Assembly: GCA_014529385.2 (NCBI GenBank)
Contig: CM043948.1
Location: 20,510,951-20,574,950, forward strand
Reading direction: 5' to 3'
Length of the DNA: 64,000 nucleotides
Source of the DNA: Adiantum capillus-veneris
Taxonomy: Eukaryota; Streptophyta; Polypodiopsida; Polypodiales; Pteridaceae
Shown: in pieces, positions 40,404 to 51,793 of the stretch
Layout of the letters: the number at the start of each line of letters is the position of its first letter
Position numbering within the stretch: position 1 is the stretch's first letter
Program-made: the position numbers and the translations under genes
Notes under the pieces: generated by a model
Database searches by the model: none
What the model was told of the DNA's origin: nothing
The model's input: only the letters and a program-made list of their open reading frames with translations

Positions 40404-41940
40404 CGCGACTCGTTTGCAAGAACTCTCATTTTTAAACCTTTAGTACTTATGCATGTGAAGTAGTTGAAGTTTTTGCCGTGGAGATTCAGTGTTACAAGAA
40501 AACCGGGGTGCTGTGTATTTTAACCGATTGAAATCCTACAATCGCGGTTAGATTTTGAGCTTGCCTTGAAGAAAACCGGGAAATTTTCACAAGTTTTAGT
40601 GTAATTACCGGCAAAAGCTTCAAATTTTGATCTAAAAACCGAGAGAATATCAAGTTTGCCCTTATTCTCTTCGGTTAGGAAAAATGTTTTTTCTAGCCCT
40701 GGTGGAGAATTTGTGTATGCAGTGCTCTAAAAATACGTGTAATCCCACTAGTAAATTTCAAAATTAGCAAACCTTTAGATCTTAGAGAAATTTAGTGTAA
40801 ACACCTTCAAACAAAGTCAAGTTGCCTCTGAAATTTTCCATGTGTAGTATTTCCAAGTTTTTACATTAAAGTTTGTTTCAAGCATTGGCCTCAGGGCACA
40901 AAGGCACAGAATCATAAATGAGGCGGCATGTCAAATGTTGGATGGGATGGGCCATTGTGTTAGTTTACTATTACATAGGATCCATTAAATATGAGGTTTT
41001 GTTTTGCCCATTGGGTCAACACACCCCATGCTAGTGTGTGGTTAGGTCATGTGCCTTTGAATCACGGGTTCAAGGCGAGGGGAACACGAGTGCATGGTTC
41101 CTTTTCCACCATCCACCTGTCTCAAGATTTGTGTGCTCCGTCTATAACATTGTTCCCACTACTCAAGGGTCGTTTGACTTAGTGTTTTGAGTTCCATGTG
41201 TGTGCAAAGAGGAGGGTCTCATGATCTAGCCCTACTTCTTGCTTTATGGCATGAAATTTTGATCTCTTATTACAAAAACTCTCCTCTTTACTATTTGGTG
41301 CTTGAGCGATGATGTTTTTATTTACATTCTTCACTTTTCCTTTGCATGCGAATTGTTTGAAGTGTACCAAGTGTGAATCACAAATGATGGTGTAGTGAAT
41401 GGTTGTGCACTGACCATTCCCGTTCATCATGGGCAATTGACGGAGGTTGGGAGCCCTGATTACGGAATGGTCGGTGCACGACCATTCTCGGTCGTCAATG
41501 GTCGTGGGAGAGTGGGGTTGGCACATAGCCTGCAGACGGGTGATAATCACGAGGGTGTTGTTGGGAGAGTGCAAACAGTGAGTGATTCCAAGAAAATTGG
41601 GAGACATTCTCAGATTCTAGTCGACAGAGAGTTTAAGAGTGCAGACAGGTTGCGAGAGTCTCAGATTCCAGCCGTCGCTGACGTGTCAGCACCTCGTGAC
41701 ATTCCACGTGCTGAGTTGGAGCCTCATCATTGGCTGCAGGCTGGCCAAATTCTATCTTTTGATGTGGCATGCATCGCATGCTTGCAGAGCTACATTCTGC
41801 AAAATAAAGTGCAACAGATCAATGACGCAGATGCACTAGCCCCCTCCTCACGACCTTGACAGTCAAATTAAATGCTTTTAGTGTCCAAATTAATGAACTT
41901 GGCATTAGTCCTCTTGTATCAGACTCCCCAATAGATAAGT
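40404..41940. other. RSZ upstream region, with a possible SINE
   Basis: This is the region 5' of RSZ on the minus strand and should hold its promoter. No clear TATA box at a standard distance is seen. The open frame at 41,395-41,859 (154 codons) has no recognisable family and lies beside the chromovirus LTR, so I do not call it a gene. Confidence 0.5.
40985..41170 (+). mobile_element. Possible tRNA-derived SINE
   Basis: ATGCTAGTGTGTGGTTAGGT resembles an A box, and ATCACGGGTTCAAGGCG about 30 bases later resembles a B box (GGTTCAAGGC). No poly(A) or target duplication was found. Confidence 0.35.
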
Positions 41941-43777
41941 TGTAATGGAATTGGCCTATTTAACTTGAGAGTAGCGGAAATTAATGAGAGTACTTTTGAG
42001 AAATGACTTTGTGAGCATAGCGGGTGAACATAATTGAAGGTAGCAACATAATCATAGCAATTAGTTAACTTGGGCATGAACAATACTTTTGCAAGAGAGA
42101 GAATTTAGAGAACATGACAACAGTTGAGGACCGGATTTATGTGGAGCCGGTCCCCCCTCCAATAGGCATTTGTATTATGATTTCTCCCATTAAGAGAGAC
42201 TTGTTACAATACAATCTTTGTGTTCCTTGTAACCTAGGTGATGCAATGAAGATGGAAAGCTTCATGCATCACAAGCATAACATAAACTTGAAAAAAGCTT
42301 TAACTATCCCAAGCCTCAGTCCCAAGACCTCAAACACCTTCGAAGGTGGAGAGAGCTAGCAGGGAATGAGGGTAGGGAAGAGGAAGAAGAAACATTTCAT
42401 AGGAGAAAGAATTAGTTCCTCACTTATCATAACTCTTCTTGCTAGCATACATAATAGCATAGTAATGAAGAAGAAGGAGATGGCAAGCTTAAGCATTGAA
42501 GCATGGCTCTTGGTTGGATTTGCACTACATAGCCAAGAATGTTGGTGTAGGCTCTCAACCTCTACTTGCTTGGAGAAGGAGAGGGCTCTTACATTTTGCA
42601 TAGCACACAATGCGAGTGTTTGTGAGTGTGTGTGTGGGTGAGTATCCCTTCTAAGAAACCCCCTAGCTTGCTTGGGTCGACCCCGCCTTGTAGCTCATGC
42701 TTGAAGCTCATTGGACCCCTCTAGGCCTAGCCAATCACAAGCAAGAGGCATTACAAGCAGCAAGGGTAGCCTTGAGACAAGTGTCCCCCTTTCCCCTTTG
42801 AGAGAGAGGACTTGATAAATGCAAAATCAATTAATTAAATATCCTAAATTATCATTGGACCCCTTGGGTGGCAAACCAATAGGCTTCAGGCACACCATGA
42901 GGGCAACATGAGGAGGAACTTGACAAGTGTCCCTTCTGCTTTCTTTGTACCATGCCTGCCTTGTGTTAGTGTGTGGGTGTTCTCTCTCATCCCCCCTCAT
43001 GTAGGGATCGCCCCTCCTTGTAGGGATTGAATATTTGACTTTTTGACACCTCCAGCCCCTCATGCATAGGCCCAGTTCCCACCACAAGCTTGGCCCTTAA
43101 GCACTTTAAGCTTGGGCTAGGTTCTCACCTCAAGTGCAACCCTAGCATCTCAAGCATGTCAAGCACCTCAAGCATCTCAATCATCAAGCACCTCAAGCAT
43201 CTCAAGCACCAAGCACCTCAATCATCAAGCATGACAAGCAGGACTAGCACCTCGAGCTGGGTCAGGTTCGTGCCTCAAGCTCAGCCCTAGCTTACCTAAG
43301 GTCAAAGGACTTTTACACACATTATTGGAGGTCTTCAATGAAGCTAACCCTATGGTATTATTCTCCATTGGTTAGTCTTGCTCTTTGATAGACCATCTCT
43401 CATTTGGGTCCCTTTACCATTGGCCCCATGTTGAGATAGATCTATAAGCACATGTCTATATCTTAACACTTGTTCCCGTTTATTCTCCCACATTAAGTGG
43501 TCAGTTTAATATGAGAAAATCATTTGGGTTGGTTAGATATTATATATTAAATTTTATAACATTACCTCTCTCTTGAAATCATAGTTGTCCTCGACTATGA
43601 GGTAGAAGAGATAAACCCTTAGTCATTAGTCAATTTTACTTAGCGGGTAGAGGATCCCTTTTTACCCTACGACATCTTTCCAAGATGGATGACTAATCCA
43701 TTTGGTGCTTGGGAGACATAGCTGCCGCAAGCATGTCTACTCTTTAGTCCATTTCATTCTCCCAAAGTAGAGTGACA
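41941..43777 (-). repeat. Chromovirus 3' LTR (1,837 bp)
   Basis: On the minus strand it begins TGTCACTCTACTTTGG and ends TTCCATTACA. It is homologous to 11,099-13,505 in reverse orientation and, with an internal inversion, to 8,415-9,979. 43,110-43,240 has imperfect short repeats of CTCAAGCATCTCAAGCACC type. Frames of 60-90 codons within it match nothing. Confidence 0.85.
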
Positions 43778-43920
43778 AATTCTACTTGGTGTTTGAGAGA
43801 CGTCGTCATCACAAACATGATTCTAAGCATGCATATTAGTTAAATTTGTGCACAATTGAAAAGAGGGCTAGTCTTATAAGACAAAAACATGAGTCGTTTA
43901 AAAGAAATTTGTACATTTGC

Positions 43921-44257
43921 TTACTGTAATGTAGCATTGTAAGCATTGACAAGGTTCATACTATCCTTAAGATGTATTCCTTGCATCCATCTAGCATCTT
44001 CAAAAGGATAATTTTTGAACTTAATAAGATACCGTCGGATAATCTTACCATGTCGTAGTACCTTGTCTTCATGCCGAAGGACAGCTTCGGGTTGTAGCAC
44101 CTCTTCTTGGTCTTCAAATTTGAGAGGGTCTTCAATAATTGGTTCACTTAGTGGCTCGCCTTTGTAGGGCTTAAGTAGGCTTACATGAAAGGCATTTTGT
44201 ATGAGCCAATGGTTGGGCAATTTGAGTTGATAATCCGTCTCATTGATGGGCTTCAAG
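43921..44257 (-). pseudogene. Integrase tail and chromodomain
   Basis: NAFHVSLLKPYKGEP is the standard sequence after the integrase GPY region. Then AVLRHEDKVLRHGKIIRRYL and IKFKNYPFEDARWM form a chromodomain-like fold, thought to guide integration to heterochromatin. It is in phase with the RNase H-integrase frame and separated from it only by TAA at 44,260-44,262. Confidence 0.85.
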
Positions 44258-44259
44258 AT

Positions 44260-45948
44260 TTAATAAGGACCATAGTATCTTTTTGCTAGTTTAGCATAAT
44301 AATTTTGATGGCCCGTAGGATTTTTGCCCGTCGTTTGCCTTAATAGAGCCTTAGGAAACTTGAGTAAGACCCAATCATTTTCTTTGAACATTAAGGCCCT
44401 TCTGTGCTTATCAGCAGCAGCTTTTTGCCTTTGTTGAGATATGGATATAGCCTCCTTAATCTTCTGAAAAGATTCTTGTAGGTCACGGATATACTCATCA
44501 GCGGCGAAGATCTTCCCATGTACTTTGAGTAGCAAGGGACTTTTAGGTCTTCCCTCAATGATCTCAAAAGGTGCTTTTCTCGTAGAAGTATGTATAGTAT
44601 TATTGTAGGCATACTCTACAAGAGGTGAGTACTTTTCCCATTGTGATCGTTGATATACTTCGGTAACATAAGTCTTGAGTAGATCGAGTATCGTAAGATT
44701 GGCTATCTCACTTTGGCCATCTGTTTGTGGGTGATAGGCCGAAGAGAAATTCAATCTTGTTCCTAGATTTTCAAAGAGACCTTTCCAGGAATTAGTGGTC
44801 ATTCTAGGATCTCTATCCGACACGATGGATGTGGGTAATCCATGGTGCTTGAAAATCTGAGATATGAAGAGAGTCGCCATTTGATGTGCCTTAATAGTTT
44901 TTTTGACAGGAATAAAATGTGCTTGTTTGCTAAACTTGTCTAGTATTGTCCATATTCCTGTATTCCCATGGATAGACTTGGGTAATCCAAAGATGAAATC
45001 CATGGATATACTCTCCCATGGTGAATTTGGGATAGGCAATGGTTGGAGTAATCCAGGTTGCTTCCCTCTATCATACTTGGTCTTTTGGCATACTACAAAT
45101 TTTGAAACATACTCTTGTATGCGCACTTTCATGGTAGGCCAATAGAAGTATGTCTCTACTCCTCGAAGAGTAGGTTGAATACCTCTATGCCCCACATATG
45201 GAGGAGCATGGGATTCATACATAACTTTATCACGAAAGGAATGTGTAACACATAACCTATTGCCGTGGAGAAGATAACCATCCTGCAAGGTGAATGGTTC
45301 CTCTTTCTTCCCCGAAGCAAGGGTTGACATTATGTCTCTATAGTCAGGGTCAGTAGCATACTCATGTATCATAGAAGATAGATCATTGTGAGTAGCTATA
45401 GATACCGCATTAACTTTTGGTCGTTGTGAAAGTGCATCGGCCACTTGATTGTGCTTACCAGCAATGTGAGCAATATGAAAATTAAATTGCGAAAGAAAAT
45501 TTTCCCACCTCATTTGTTCATCGGAAAACTTGGTTTGCGTCATGAAATACTTGAGACTTTGGTGATCGGTTCGTAGAATGAATGGAGTCCCCAATAAGTA
45601 GTGCTTCCATGTGTTCAAGGCATGTAGAATAGCTAAAAGCTCTTTCTCATAAATGCCCAAGACTCGTTCATCAGTATTGAGCCTTCGGCTCTCATATGCT
45701 ATGGCATGCCCTTCTTGAAGAAAAAATGCTCCAAGGCAATCACCACAAGCATCACATTGGACCTCAAATGGTTTTGAGAGATCCAAAAGTACGAGGACTG
45801 GTTGGGAAGTAAGCTTCTCTTTGAGCTTATCAAAAACATTTTGCTCCTTAGCAGTCCATACATACTTAACGTTCTTCTTAGTTAAGTCGTGTAGTGGTCG
45901 TGCTACTTGAGAGAATTTTGCTATGAAGCGTCTATAATATGCACACAT
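44260..45948 (-). CDS. RNase H-integrase part of chromovirus pol
   Basis: 562 codons. RNase H: FEVQCDACGDCLGAFFLQEG (Asp), YEKELLAILHALNTW (Glu), LRTDHQSLKYF (Asp) and QVADALSQRP. Integrase: HAPPYVGHRG and CQKTK for zinc binding (with VVCQKTK lacking one of the usual Cys spacings), then MDFIFGLP, VSDRDPR and HPQTDGQSE for the DDE core. It ends KRYYGPY then TAA in the GPY motif. Confidence 0.9.
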   Translation of the reverse strand: MCAYYRRFIAKFSQVARPLHDLTKKNVKYVWTAKEQNVFDKLKEKLTSQPVLVLLDLSKPFEVQCDACGDCLGAFFLQEGHAIAYESRRLNTDERVLGIYEKELLAILHALNTWKHYLLGTPFILRTDHQSLKYFMTQTKFSDEQMRWENFLSQFNFHIAHIAGKHNQVADALSQRPKVNAVSIATHNDLSSMIHEYATDPDYRDIMSTLASGKKEEPFTLQDGYLLHGNRLCVTHSFRDKVMYESHAPPYVGHRGIQPTLRGVETYFYWPTMKVRIQEYVSKFVVCQKTKYDRGKQPGLLQPLPIPNSPWESISMDFIFGLPKSIHGNTGIWTILDKFSKQAHFIPVKKTIKAHQMATLFISQIFKHHGLPTSIVSDRDPRMTTNSWKGLFENLGTRLNFSSAYHPQTDGQSEIANLTILDLLKTYVTEVYQRSQWEKYSPLVEYAYNNTIHTSTRKAPFEIIEGRPKSPLLLKVHGKIFAADEYIRDLQESFQKIKEAISISQQRQKAAADKHRRALMFKENDWVLLKFPKALLRQTTGKNPTGHQNYYAKLAKRYYGPY

Positions 45949-45962
45949 ACCAATAAAGCTTC

Positions 45963-47089
45963 TTAGCTCATGTAGATTCTTGGGTTAGGGCATGCTTTTA
46001 TTACCTCTAACTTTGATGGATCCATACAGATACCATCTTGAGAGATAATATGACCTAAGTATTGAATCTCTTGAAGGAAAAATTCACTTTTCTTTTGGTT
46101 GAGAAAAAGCTTATTCTCCCTCAATGCTTCAAAAATCACTTGGAGATGTTGCTTATGTTCCTCCAAAGACTTGGAGTAGATGATGATATCATCAAAGAAC
46201 ACTCCAGTGAATTTGCGGTATGGTCTAAAAATTTTCTCCATTAGACGATTGAATGTAGCTGGTGCATTAGTCAAACCAAAAGGCATGACTAGATATTCAT
46301 ATAAAGACCAAACGTTGTGCGAAACGCAGTCTTTAAGATATCTTCATCCACTATCCTTATTTCATGATAGCCACTCTTAAGGTCAATCCTACTGAAGTAG
46401 GTAGAGCCTTGTAGCTTATCAAACAAATCTTCTACCCGAGGCACGAGAAATCTGTTTTTGATAGTGATATGGTTTAATGCTCGATAGTCCACACACATGC
46501 GGTATGTACCATCTTTCTTTTGCACTAAAAGGACTGGAAAACAAAAGGGAGAGGAACTAGGCCTCACCATCCCTCTGTCTACCAGCTCTTGTACTTGCCT
46601 CATGATCTCCTCTTGTTGAGCTTGTGAGACTTGATAAGGAGGCTTGTTAGGTGGTGAGCTTCCAGGAAGGAGCTCTTTGCGATGGTCATCATCGCCTCGG
46701 TTTGGAGGTAAGTCCATAGGGATATCAGTGAACACATCTTGGAATCCTTTTAGAAAATTAGAGAAGTCTAACTCTTCTTGATTCCTACCAGTTACTTTTG
46801 ATGAAACATTAGGATCTTTTGGAGACTCTTTGACAAAAATCATATACGCAGAAACTGAGCTCTTCATTAATTTATCAAAACCAGGAGAATTTACAAGTGG
46901 AATAGTGTGACCACGCTCACTAGCATCTATATACATATACGCAGAAACTGAGCTCTTCATTGATTTATCAAAACCAGGAGAATTTACAAGTGGAATAGTG
47001 TGACCACGCTCACTAGCATCTATATACATATTCTTTCCCTTGTAAGTGAAGTAAATTCTCCTTTCAGGGAACTTCATATTGGCAGCCAT
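45963..47089 (-). pseudogene. Reverse transcriptase of chromovirus (two frames)
   Basis: The N-terminal half (46,289-47,089) carries [38 protein letters not shown] and [15 protein letters not shown] (motif A). After a frameshift near 46,288 come [16 protein letters not shown] and GVFFDDIIIYS, where FFDD replaces the usual YxDD/FxDD pair, then YLGHIISQDG. A second frame change near 45,955 leads into RNase H. Confidence 0.9.
46841..47026. repeat. 93-bp in-frame tandem duplication in gypsy pol
   Basis: Copies at 46,841-46,933 and 46,934-47,026 encode [20 protein letters not shown] and following residues twice, 31 residues each, with one visible change (Ser/Leu). It lies between protease and RT and keeps the frame. 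Confidence 0.93.
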
Positions 47090-47394
47090 GCGATCAAACC
47101 ATGGTGCCCTAAGATAACATCCTCATGTTGGAGAGGAGAGATGGAAAAGTCTTCTTTGTCGACATAGCTTTGGACATGAAGCCTCAATTTCCCAATCAAG
47201 GGAGTAACAGAGGCTTTTTGTCCCTTGAAAACTGCGTCAGTGGTTACCATATCTCCCATCTCGAAAGCTTGAATGCCCAACTTGGTGGCCAACTCCATTG
47301 ATATGAAGTTGTGAGTAGAGCCAGGGTCAAACAAGATGAATGCATCATGCTCTCTTACCTTTCCCCAAGCATAGGAGAGTATGAGCCTTTGCAA
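47074..47394 (-). pseudogene. Chromovirus protease
   Basis: ILFDPGSTHNFIS is the active-site block of Ty3-type proteases, with DPG in place of [15 protein letters not shown] resembles the conserved ILGMDWL block, also altered. It is in a different frame from gag. The changed active site suggests loss of function. Confidence 0.82.
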
Positions 47395-48836
47395 TGAGGA
47401 TCCTCTTTTGGAGCTTCGATGGTGGAAGCCCTAGGAGTCTCATTGTGAGTATTCTTCTTGGGGCCAGAACGATAGCCATGTCCTTGCTCCCCACACTTGA
47501 AACACTTATGGTCCTTGCGAAAAGCTTCAAGCTCTTCAAGCGAGAGTTTGTTTTTACCTTTGTAAACTCCCTTCTCCTTGGACCGATTGTTGTTGTTGTT
47601 GTTGTTGGAAGTGCCTTGGGAAGAATTTTGAACATTGGCTTTCCCCTTTGCATCATTTTTGTCTTTGTTCTCCATGGGCTTGACATTACGCCTAGCCCCT
47701 TGATGGAAATTGATGCGTGAAGCAACCATGGTGTGATGGATTACTTTGCTAATAGTACCAGGCCGTTGAGAGTTAATGTATTCGGCCATCTCTTCAGGTA
47801 ACCCCACACAGAATTGTTGCCTTTGCTTGGCAAAGTCTATCTTTTGAAAGACAGTAGCCTTGAGATGTAAATCCCAAAACTTGTCTACATATTTGTGGAT
47901 AGACTCATGGGATCGAAGCTTCAAGCTGTGCCATTCGGTAAGCACTTTGTCCTTTGCATCGCTTGCAAGGAATTGCTTCATGATGGAAACTCGTAGAGTT
48001 TTCCATGTCTTTGGGGCTTCACCATTGCCATGAAGGCTAGCCCACCATTGACGAGCTGATTTTTGGAAGTGCATAGCTACATGGCATAGCTTTGATGACT
48101 CTTTGAAGCCCTCGTCTCCAAAGGCTGCATCAAATTGCTGGATGAAGGCCAGCACTTTGTCGGTAGCACCAAAGGTGCCATCATAGGTGAGAAAAGAGAT
48201 ACTCTTTCCTCCCTCCTTGAACTTCTTTAGCTTTTGTGATCTTCGCCATGCAGGAAGTTATTTGCGATGTCCTCCCCTCTTGTATTCTCTAGGAGAATAG
48301 CCATAACTTTCGTTGGAAGAGGAGGAAGGTGAAGAAGAAGGAGAAGAGGGTGACCTCTTCCTAGCCCTTTTCTTCCTTTGTTTCCTCTCTTGCATTTCAG
48401 AGTGATGAGGAGAAGGACTATGTGTTGATCTTTTCCTCTTGGGAGGAGTGGGAAATCGTCTAGACCGCCGTCTTTGTGGAGCCACATCTTTAGAGGAACT
48501 TAAACTTTCATTGATTTCTTGCTCTTTGGATTCCTCCTCTCGAATGGGAGAGAGTCTTCTTTTGGGGGTCTCTTCAAGAGGCCTCCTAAGCTCTCTCTCC
48601 TCTTGAAGAGAAAGGGAAATTCCATAAGCACGAAGTTGTTGAGTAACTTCGGCTTGCAAAGCAGGGTTGCCCATAGCTTGCTGCAACCTAGTGATGAGAT
48701 AATTCACAAACATGGGAGCATCATCATTAGCACCTTCATGTGCAAAATCAAAGCTATCAATGTTCATTCTACTCTCTTGATTATTGTCAGCCATGTTAAC
48801 AAAATTTATGTATGTACTTAGTGTATGCTTTGGCAA
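47355..48836 (-). pseudogene. Chromovirus Gag with one in-frame stop
   Basis: The N-terminal part (48,258-48,836) has an Arg/Ser/Pro-rich segment. TAA at 48,258-48,260 is followed in the same frame by SFLTYDGTFGATDKVLAFIQ, then ARQWWASLHG and WKTLRVSIMKQF, the Retrotrans_gag core. The zinc knuckle is CFKCGEQGHGYRSG, in which the last Cys is Gly. A poly-Asn stretch (NNNNNNN) precedes it. Confidence 0.88.
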
Positions 48837-49165
48837 TTCAAAACCATAGTTGCCACTCCTCTTAGCCTTTGAAAATCGGCTCTTAAGTATCTACACCCAC
48901 GGCTCGAAATGGTTAATTATAGAGAGTAGAGGAGTAGGTCTAACATAGCAGAGTTGCCGAGGGCTAGCTCCTTCGGACTTCTTATGGCTCAATAATGGTA
49001 AAGCCATAGGCAAGTCTAAAAAGACTCCATTATTAAGTCCAAAGCTCCCGAGGTATGCACCATCCCCCACATAGTGGGCTCAACAAAACCGATAATAGAT
49101 CCCCTGTCCACTTACCCTAATATAATTAACAACATCAACCATTTATAGGCTACTTAAGGACCTCT
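48837..49165 (-). other. Chromovirus leader
   Basis: Homologous, inverted, to 10,000-10,300, including GACTTAATAATGGAGTCT. It confirms that the deleted element at 8.4-13.5 kb is the same family. Confidence 0.75.
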
Positions 49166-49450
49166 CTTCTTAAGCAAGAAAAGGGCTCCCTATGGTGGAA
49201 CACTAGGTTGGATGAACCCTTGTTCCAACAAAAACCAAAGTTTTTCTTTGAGCTCTGTAGGTTTTGGGATTGACACCTCGTAAGGGCTTTTGGCTGATGG
49301 GTTGGTCCTAGTATGAGCTCAATTTTGTGGTCTACTTCTCTTCTTGGTAGAATTTGGATTAATTCCTCTAGAAATGGGTCTTGATATTTCTGTAACCACA
49401 CATGGGTGTGATCCTTGGGTTCCTCTTCTAGCTTGCTCTCAACTTGATAA
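49166..49450 (-). pseudogene. Fragment of another gypsy RT N-terminus
   Basis: VDHKIELILGPTHQPKA, then PTELKEKLWFLLEQGFIQPS in a neighbouring frame, then GALFLLKKR correspond to the DHxIELxPG ... ELKxxLxxLLxxGFIxPS ... GAPVLFVKKK opening of chromovirus RT. It ends where the chromovirus leader begins, so it is a recombination joint. Confidence 0.75.
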
Positions 49451-49539
49451 GATTTACTACATAAATCATTTGTTTGTTTCTAAGGCCCTTAAGAAGCTTC
49501 TTAGCTTTGACAAGTTATAACTTGGGTTTTTGTGTGGTA

Positions 49540-49856
49540 CCCATTATAGTGAGTGCAAATGCGGATGTGTGCGTGCTTGGCATGCTGTGCAAGGAAGGAG
49601 AACATAGAGAGTTTTGGGTGGAGCTCTCAATGAGTATTGGAATGCCTCACTACTCCTTATTATTCTATATAACCAAAGAATGGAGATAAGGTTAGTGGTA
49701 CGGTTAGTGATGGGTGTCCGGCCAATTGGTTTGAAGCCTAAAAATCTCAAACTTGAAGGCCAATGTGGCCCAAGTGGATATATGTATTTACAACCATGAA
49801 GCCAATTATATGGGTGTTCAACCAATTGATTTGAATCCTAACAATCTCCCACTTGA
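49540..49856 (-). repeat. Copia 3' LTR start and PPT, with 100-bp tandem duplication
   Basis: Minus-strand CAAGTGGGAGAT followed by TGTTAGGATTC (LTR start at 49,843) is the classic plant copia PPT-LTR joint. The 100-bp stretch is repeated: 49,711-49,810 and 49,811-49,905 both contain ACTTGAAGGCCAAT and TATTTACAACCATGAAGC. The left LTR end is not defined. Confidence 0.7.
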
Positions 49857-50212
49857 AGGCCAATTTGGCCCAAGTGACTATGTATTTACAACCATGAAGC
49901 ACTCAAGTGGTTTCACCTACACCCATTACCTATATGCAATGTGTAAACTGCTATGAGGGTAGGCTCTTTGTGAGAGCACATGCAAGGTTGTCATCTGCAT
50001 GAACCTTGATAGCACAATGTGCTATCAATGTGCTTCCTAGCCAATATGTTGTGTATCACATGATAACGGACTTCTATGTGTTTTGACTTGTAGTGAAACA
50101 CGGGGTTCTTTGCTAATGTAATTTCATTCTAACGTCACAATGCAACACTAGAGTCTAAGTAATGCCAACTTCTCCCACTAGGCAAACTAGCCACACAACT
50201 TCCTTGCTAGCA

Positions 50213-50620
50213 TCAGAAACTGCCAAATACTATGCCTCTGTGGTGGAAGATAACGTACAATCTTGGAGACATGATCTCCATGAGATGGCTACTGCAAAAA
50301 ATAGGAAAACATAGCCATACATGGATCTTAACTATCCACACAACCCACATAATCTGCATCTGTGTAACCCACAATGGATGCATCACTCTTCCCAAAGCGC
50401 AAGCACTTTTTCACCATACCTTTCAGATTTCTCAAGATGTGCTTCATTGCTTCCGAGTGTTTTTTGCCAAGATTTTCCATAAATTTGCTAACCACTCCCA
50501 TTGCAAATGCAATGTCTGATCTTGTGGCTACCATGGCGTACATAAGACTACCAGCTACTGAAGACTATGGCACCTTCATATTATCAGGCAAATTTGCTGC
50601 TCGCAGTTGCTAGCAAAGTG
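50213..50620 (-). pseudogene. Copia RT/RNase H remnant
   Basis: SLMYAMVATRSDIAFAMGVV and HILRNLKGM with VGYTDADYVGC are the end of RT and the start of RNase H of Ty1/copia. Then a frame change leads to poor remains. A PPT and LTR follow at 49,856, in the expected order. Confidence 0.85.
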
Positions 50621-50990
50621 AGAATAGGCCAACAAACAAGATGTCAACCAAGGACGGAGCTTGACCCGTAAGCGCATGGAAAAAAATAGATGGGTGCCAA
50701 TCATCTACTCAACCTTCTATGGACAATCACTAACAAGGAAAACCAACTCAAAGCACACTATGTTTGCACAAAATCTATCTTATCTACGACAACTATGCTC
50801 TCCAAAACAAGATCTAACGTTGTCGAATTGTCACAAAACTCAAGGGATGACCTCTACACACCTAAAGGACACTACCCTAAAGTCTTTAACCCGACTCACT
50901 ACCTGTAAACACTTGGTGTAGAAATTGCGTATGAAGACATGCCAAAAATTACATGTCACCGATTCTAAACATGTTTAAGAATAATGTGTA
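50621..50990. other. No gene recognised
   Basis: May be further copia sequence or the end of the next LTR. No motif was found. Confidence 0.4.
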
Positions 50991-51487
50991 GTTCTACTTG
51001 CCATGAACGCAATGACATATAGCAATCTCTAATCGGGTGCCGGCTAGAGAGAAAACTCACCTCAAAGCTCGCGGGAGAGCTCTTCGTGAAGAGACCAAAA
51101 CCGTGCAAGCTTGGCGTTGGCACATAGCTCTCGTCGTTGCGAACACGATGGTGAAGGAACCTTCACAATGTAGCATTCATAGCACGTGTAGAGAGTAGAA
51201 GATGATCACTCACTCTCTCACACAAAACTCACGGCACACTTAGTTGAGCTCAAAAGTTGATTAATTCAAAATTTGCCCTTAGGGTTACAAGAATTGGCCT
51301 TTATACCTCGGCTTTGGGGGTTCTAACTTATGGAAATCATCTCCTACTTTCTACCATGGGTTTGGCTAATTCACATATTTAGTATATTACAATTTGGAAA
51401 CTCAATCAAGTCTTGAAAAATAATTACATTGAGTTTGATGGAATAAATAATACAAAATTGGGCTTTTCTCGTGTTTAGTGGTTAACA
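50991..51487 (-). repeat. 3' LTR start of an unidentified retroelement
   Basis: On the minus strand GCGGAGGGGGAGAG (51,490-51,503, PPT) precedes TGTTAACCACTAAACACG (LTR start 51,487). GGTATAAAGGCC about 180 bases in is a good TATA box. The downstream end is not resolved, and 50,991 is only a guess. Confidence 0.6.
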
Positions 51488-51793
51488 CTCTCCCCCTCCG
51501 CTTACATGTCGTCCTTGACATGACGGGTCTTCATCTTTTTTGCTCCCATGTCCTGTCGTAGCAGTCTTTTAGGCGTTTGCATCAATGGAACCCGTGAGGC
51601 TTCAACAGCTTTAAGTATGACTCATATCTTATGTTGCCCAAAGTGATTGTAGGGCCGAAGATCCTACTGTCATAAGTAAAGAATCCGGTGTGGAAGGATT
51701 CTTGAAAGGCTTGCATATGATAGCTCGACAGAAACATTAGCCTTTGGTAAAACAAGTGTAGAACCTCTGCTTTGACAAGTCATGTCATCCTGG

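Larger units (their letters stand above)
41941..49165 (-). mobile_element. Ty3/gypsy chromovirus lacking its 5' LTR
   Basis: Reading leftward: leader (49,165-48,837), gag, protease, RT, RNase H, integrase, chromodomain and 3' LTR (43,777-41,941). A chromodomain at the integrase end defines chromoviruses. The 5' LTR and PBS are absent: the leader runs directly into a fragment of another gypsy RT at about 49,165. Stops and frameshifts between domains make it inactive. Confidence 0.9.

Noticed and set aside
41395-41859. 154-codon open frame as a host gene
   Set aside because: No family likeness, no exon signals, and it lies between the RSZ upstream region and an LTR end.
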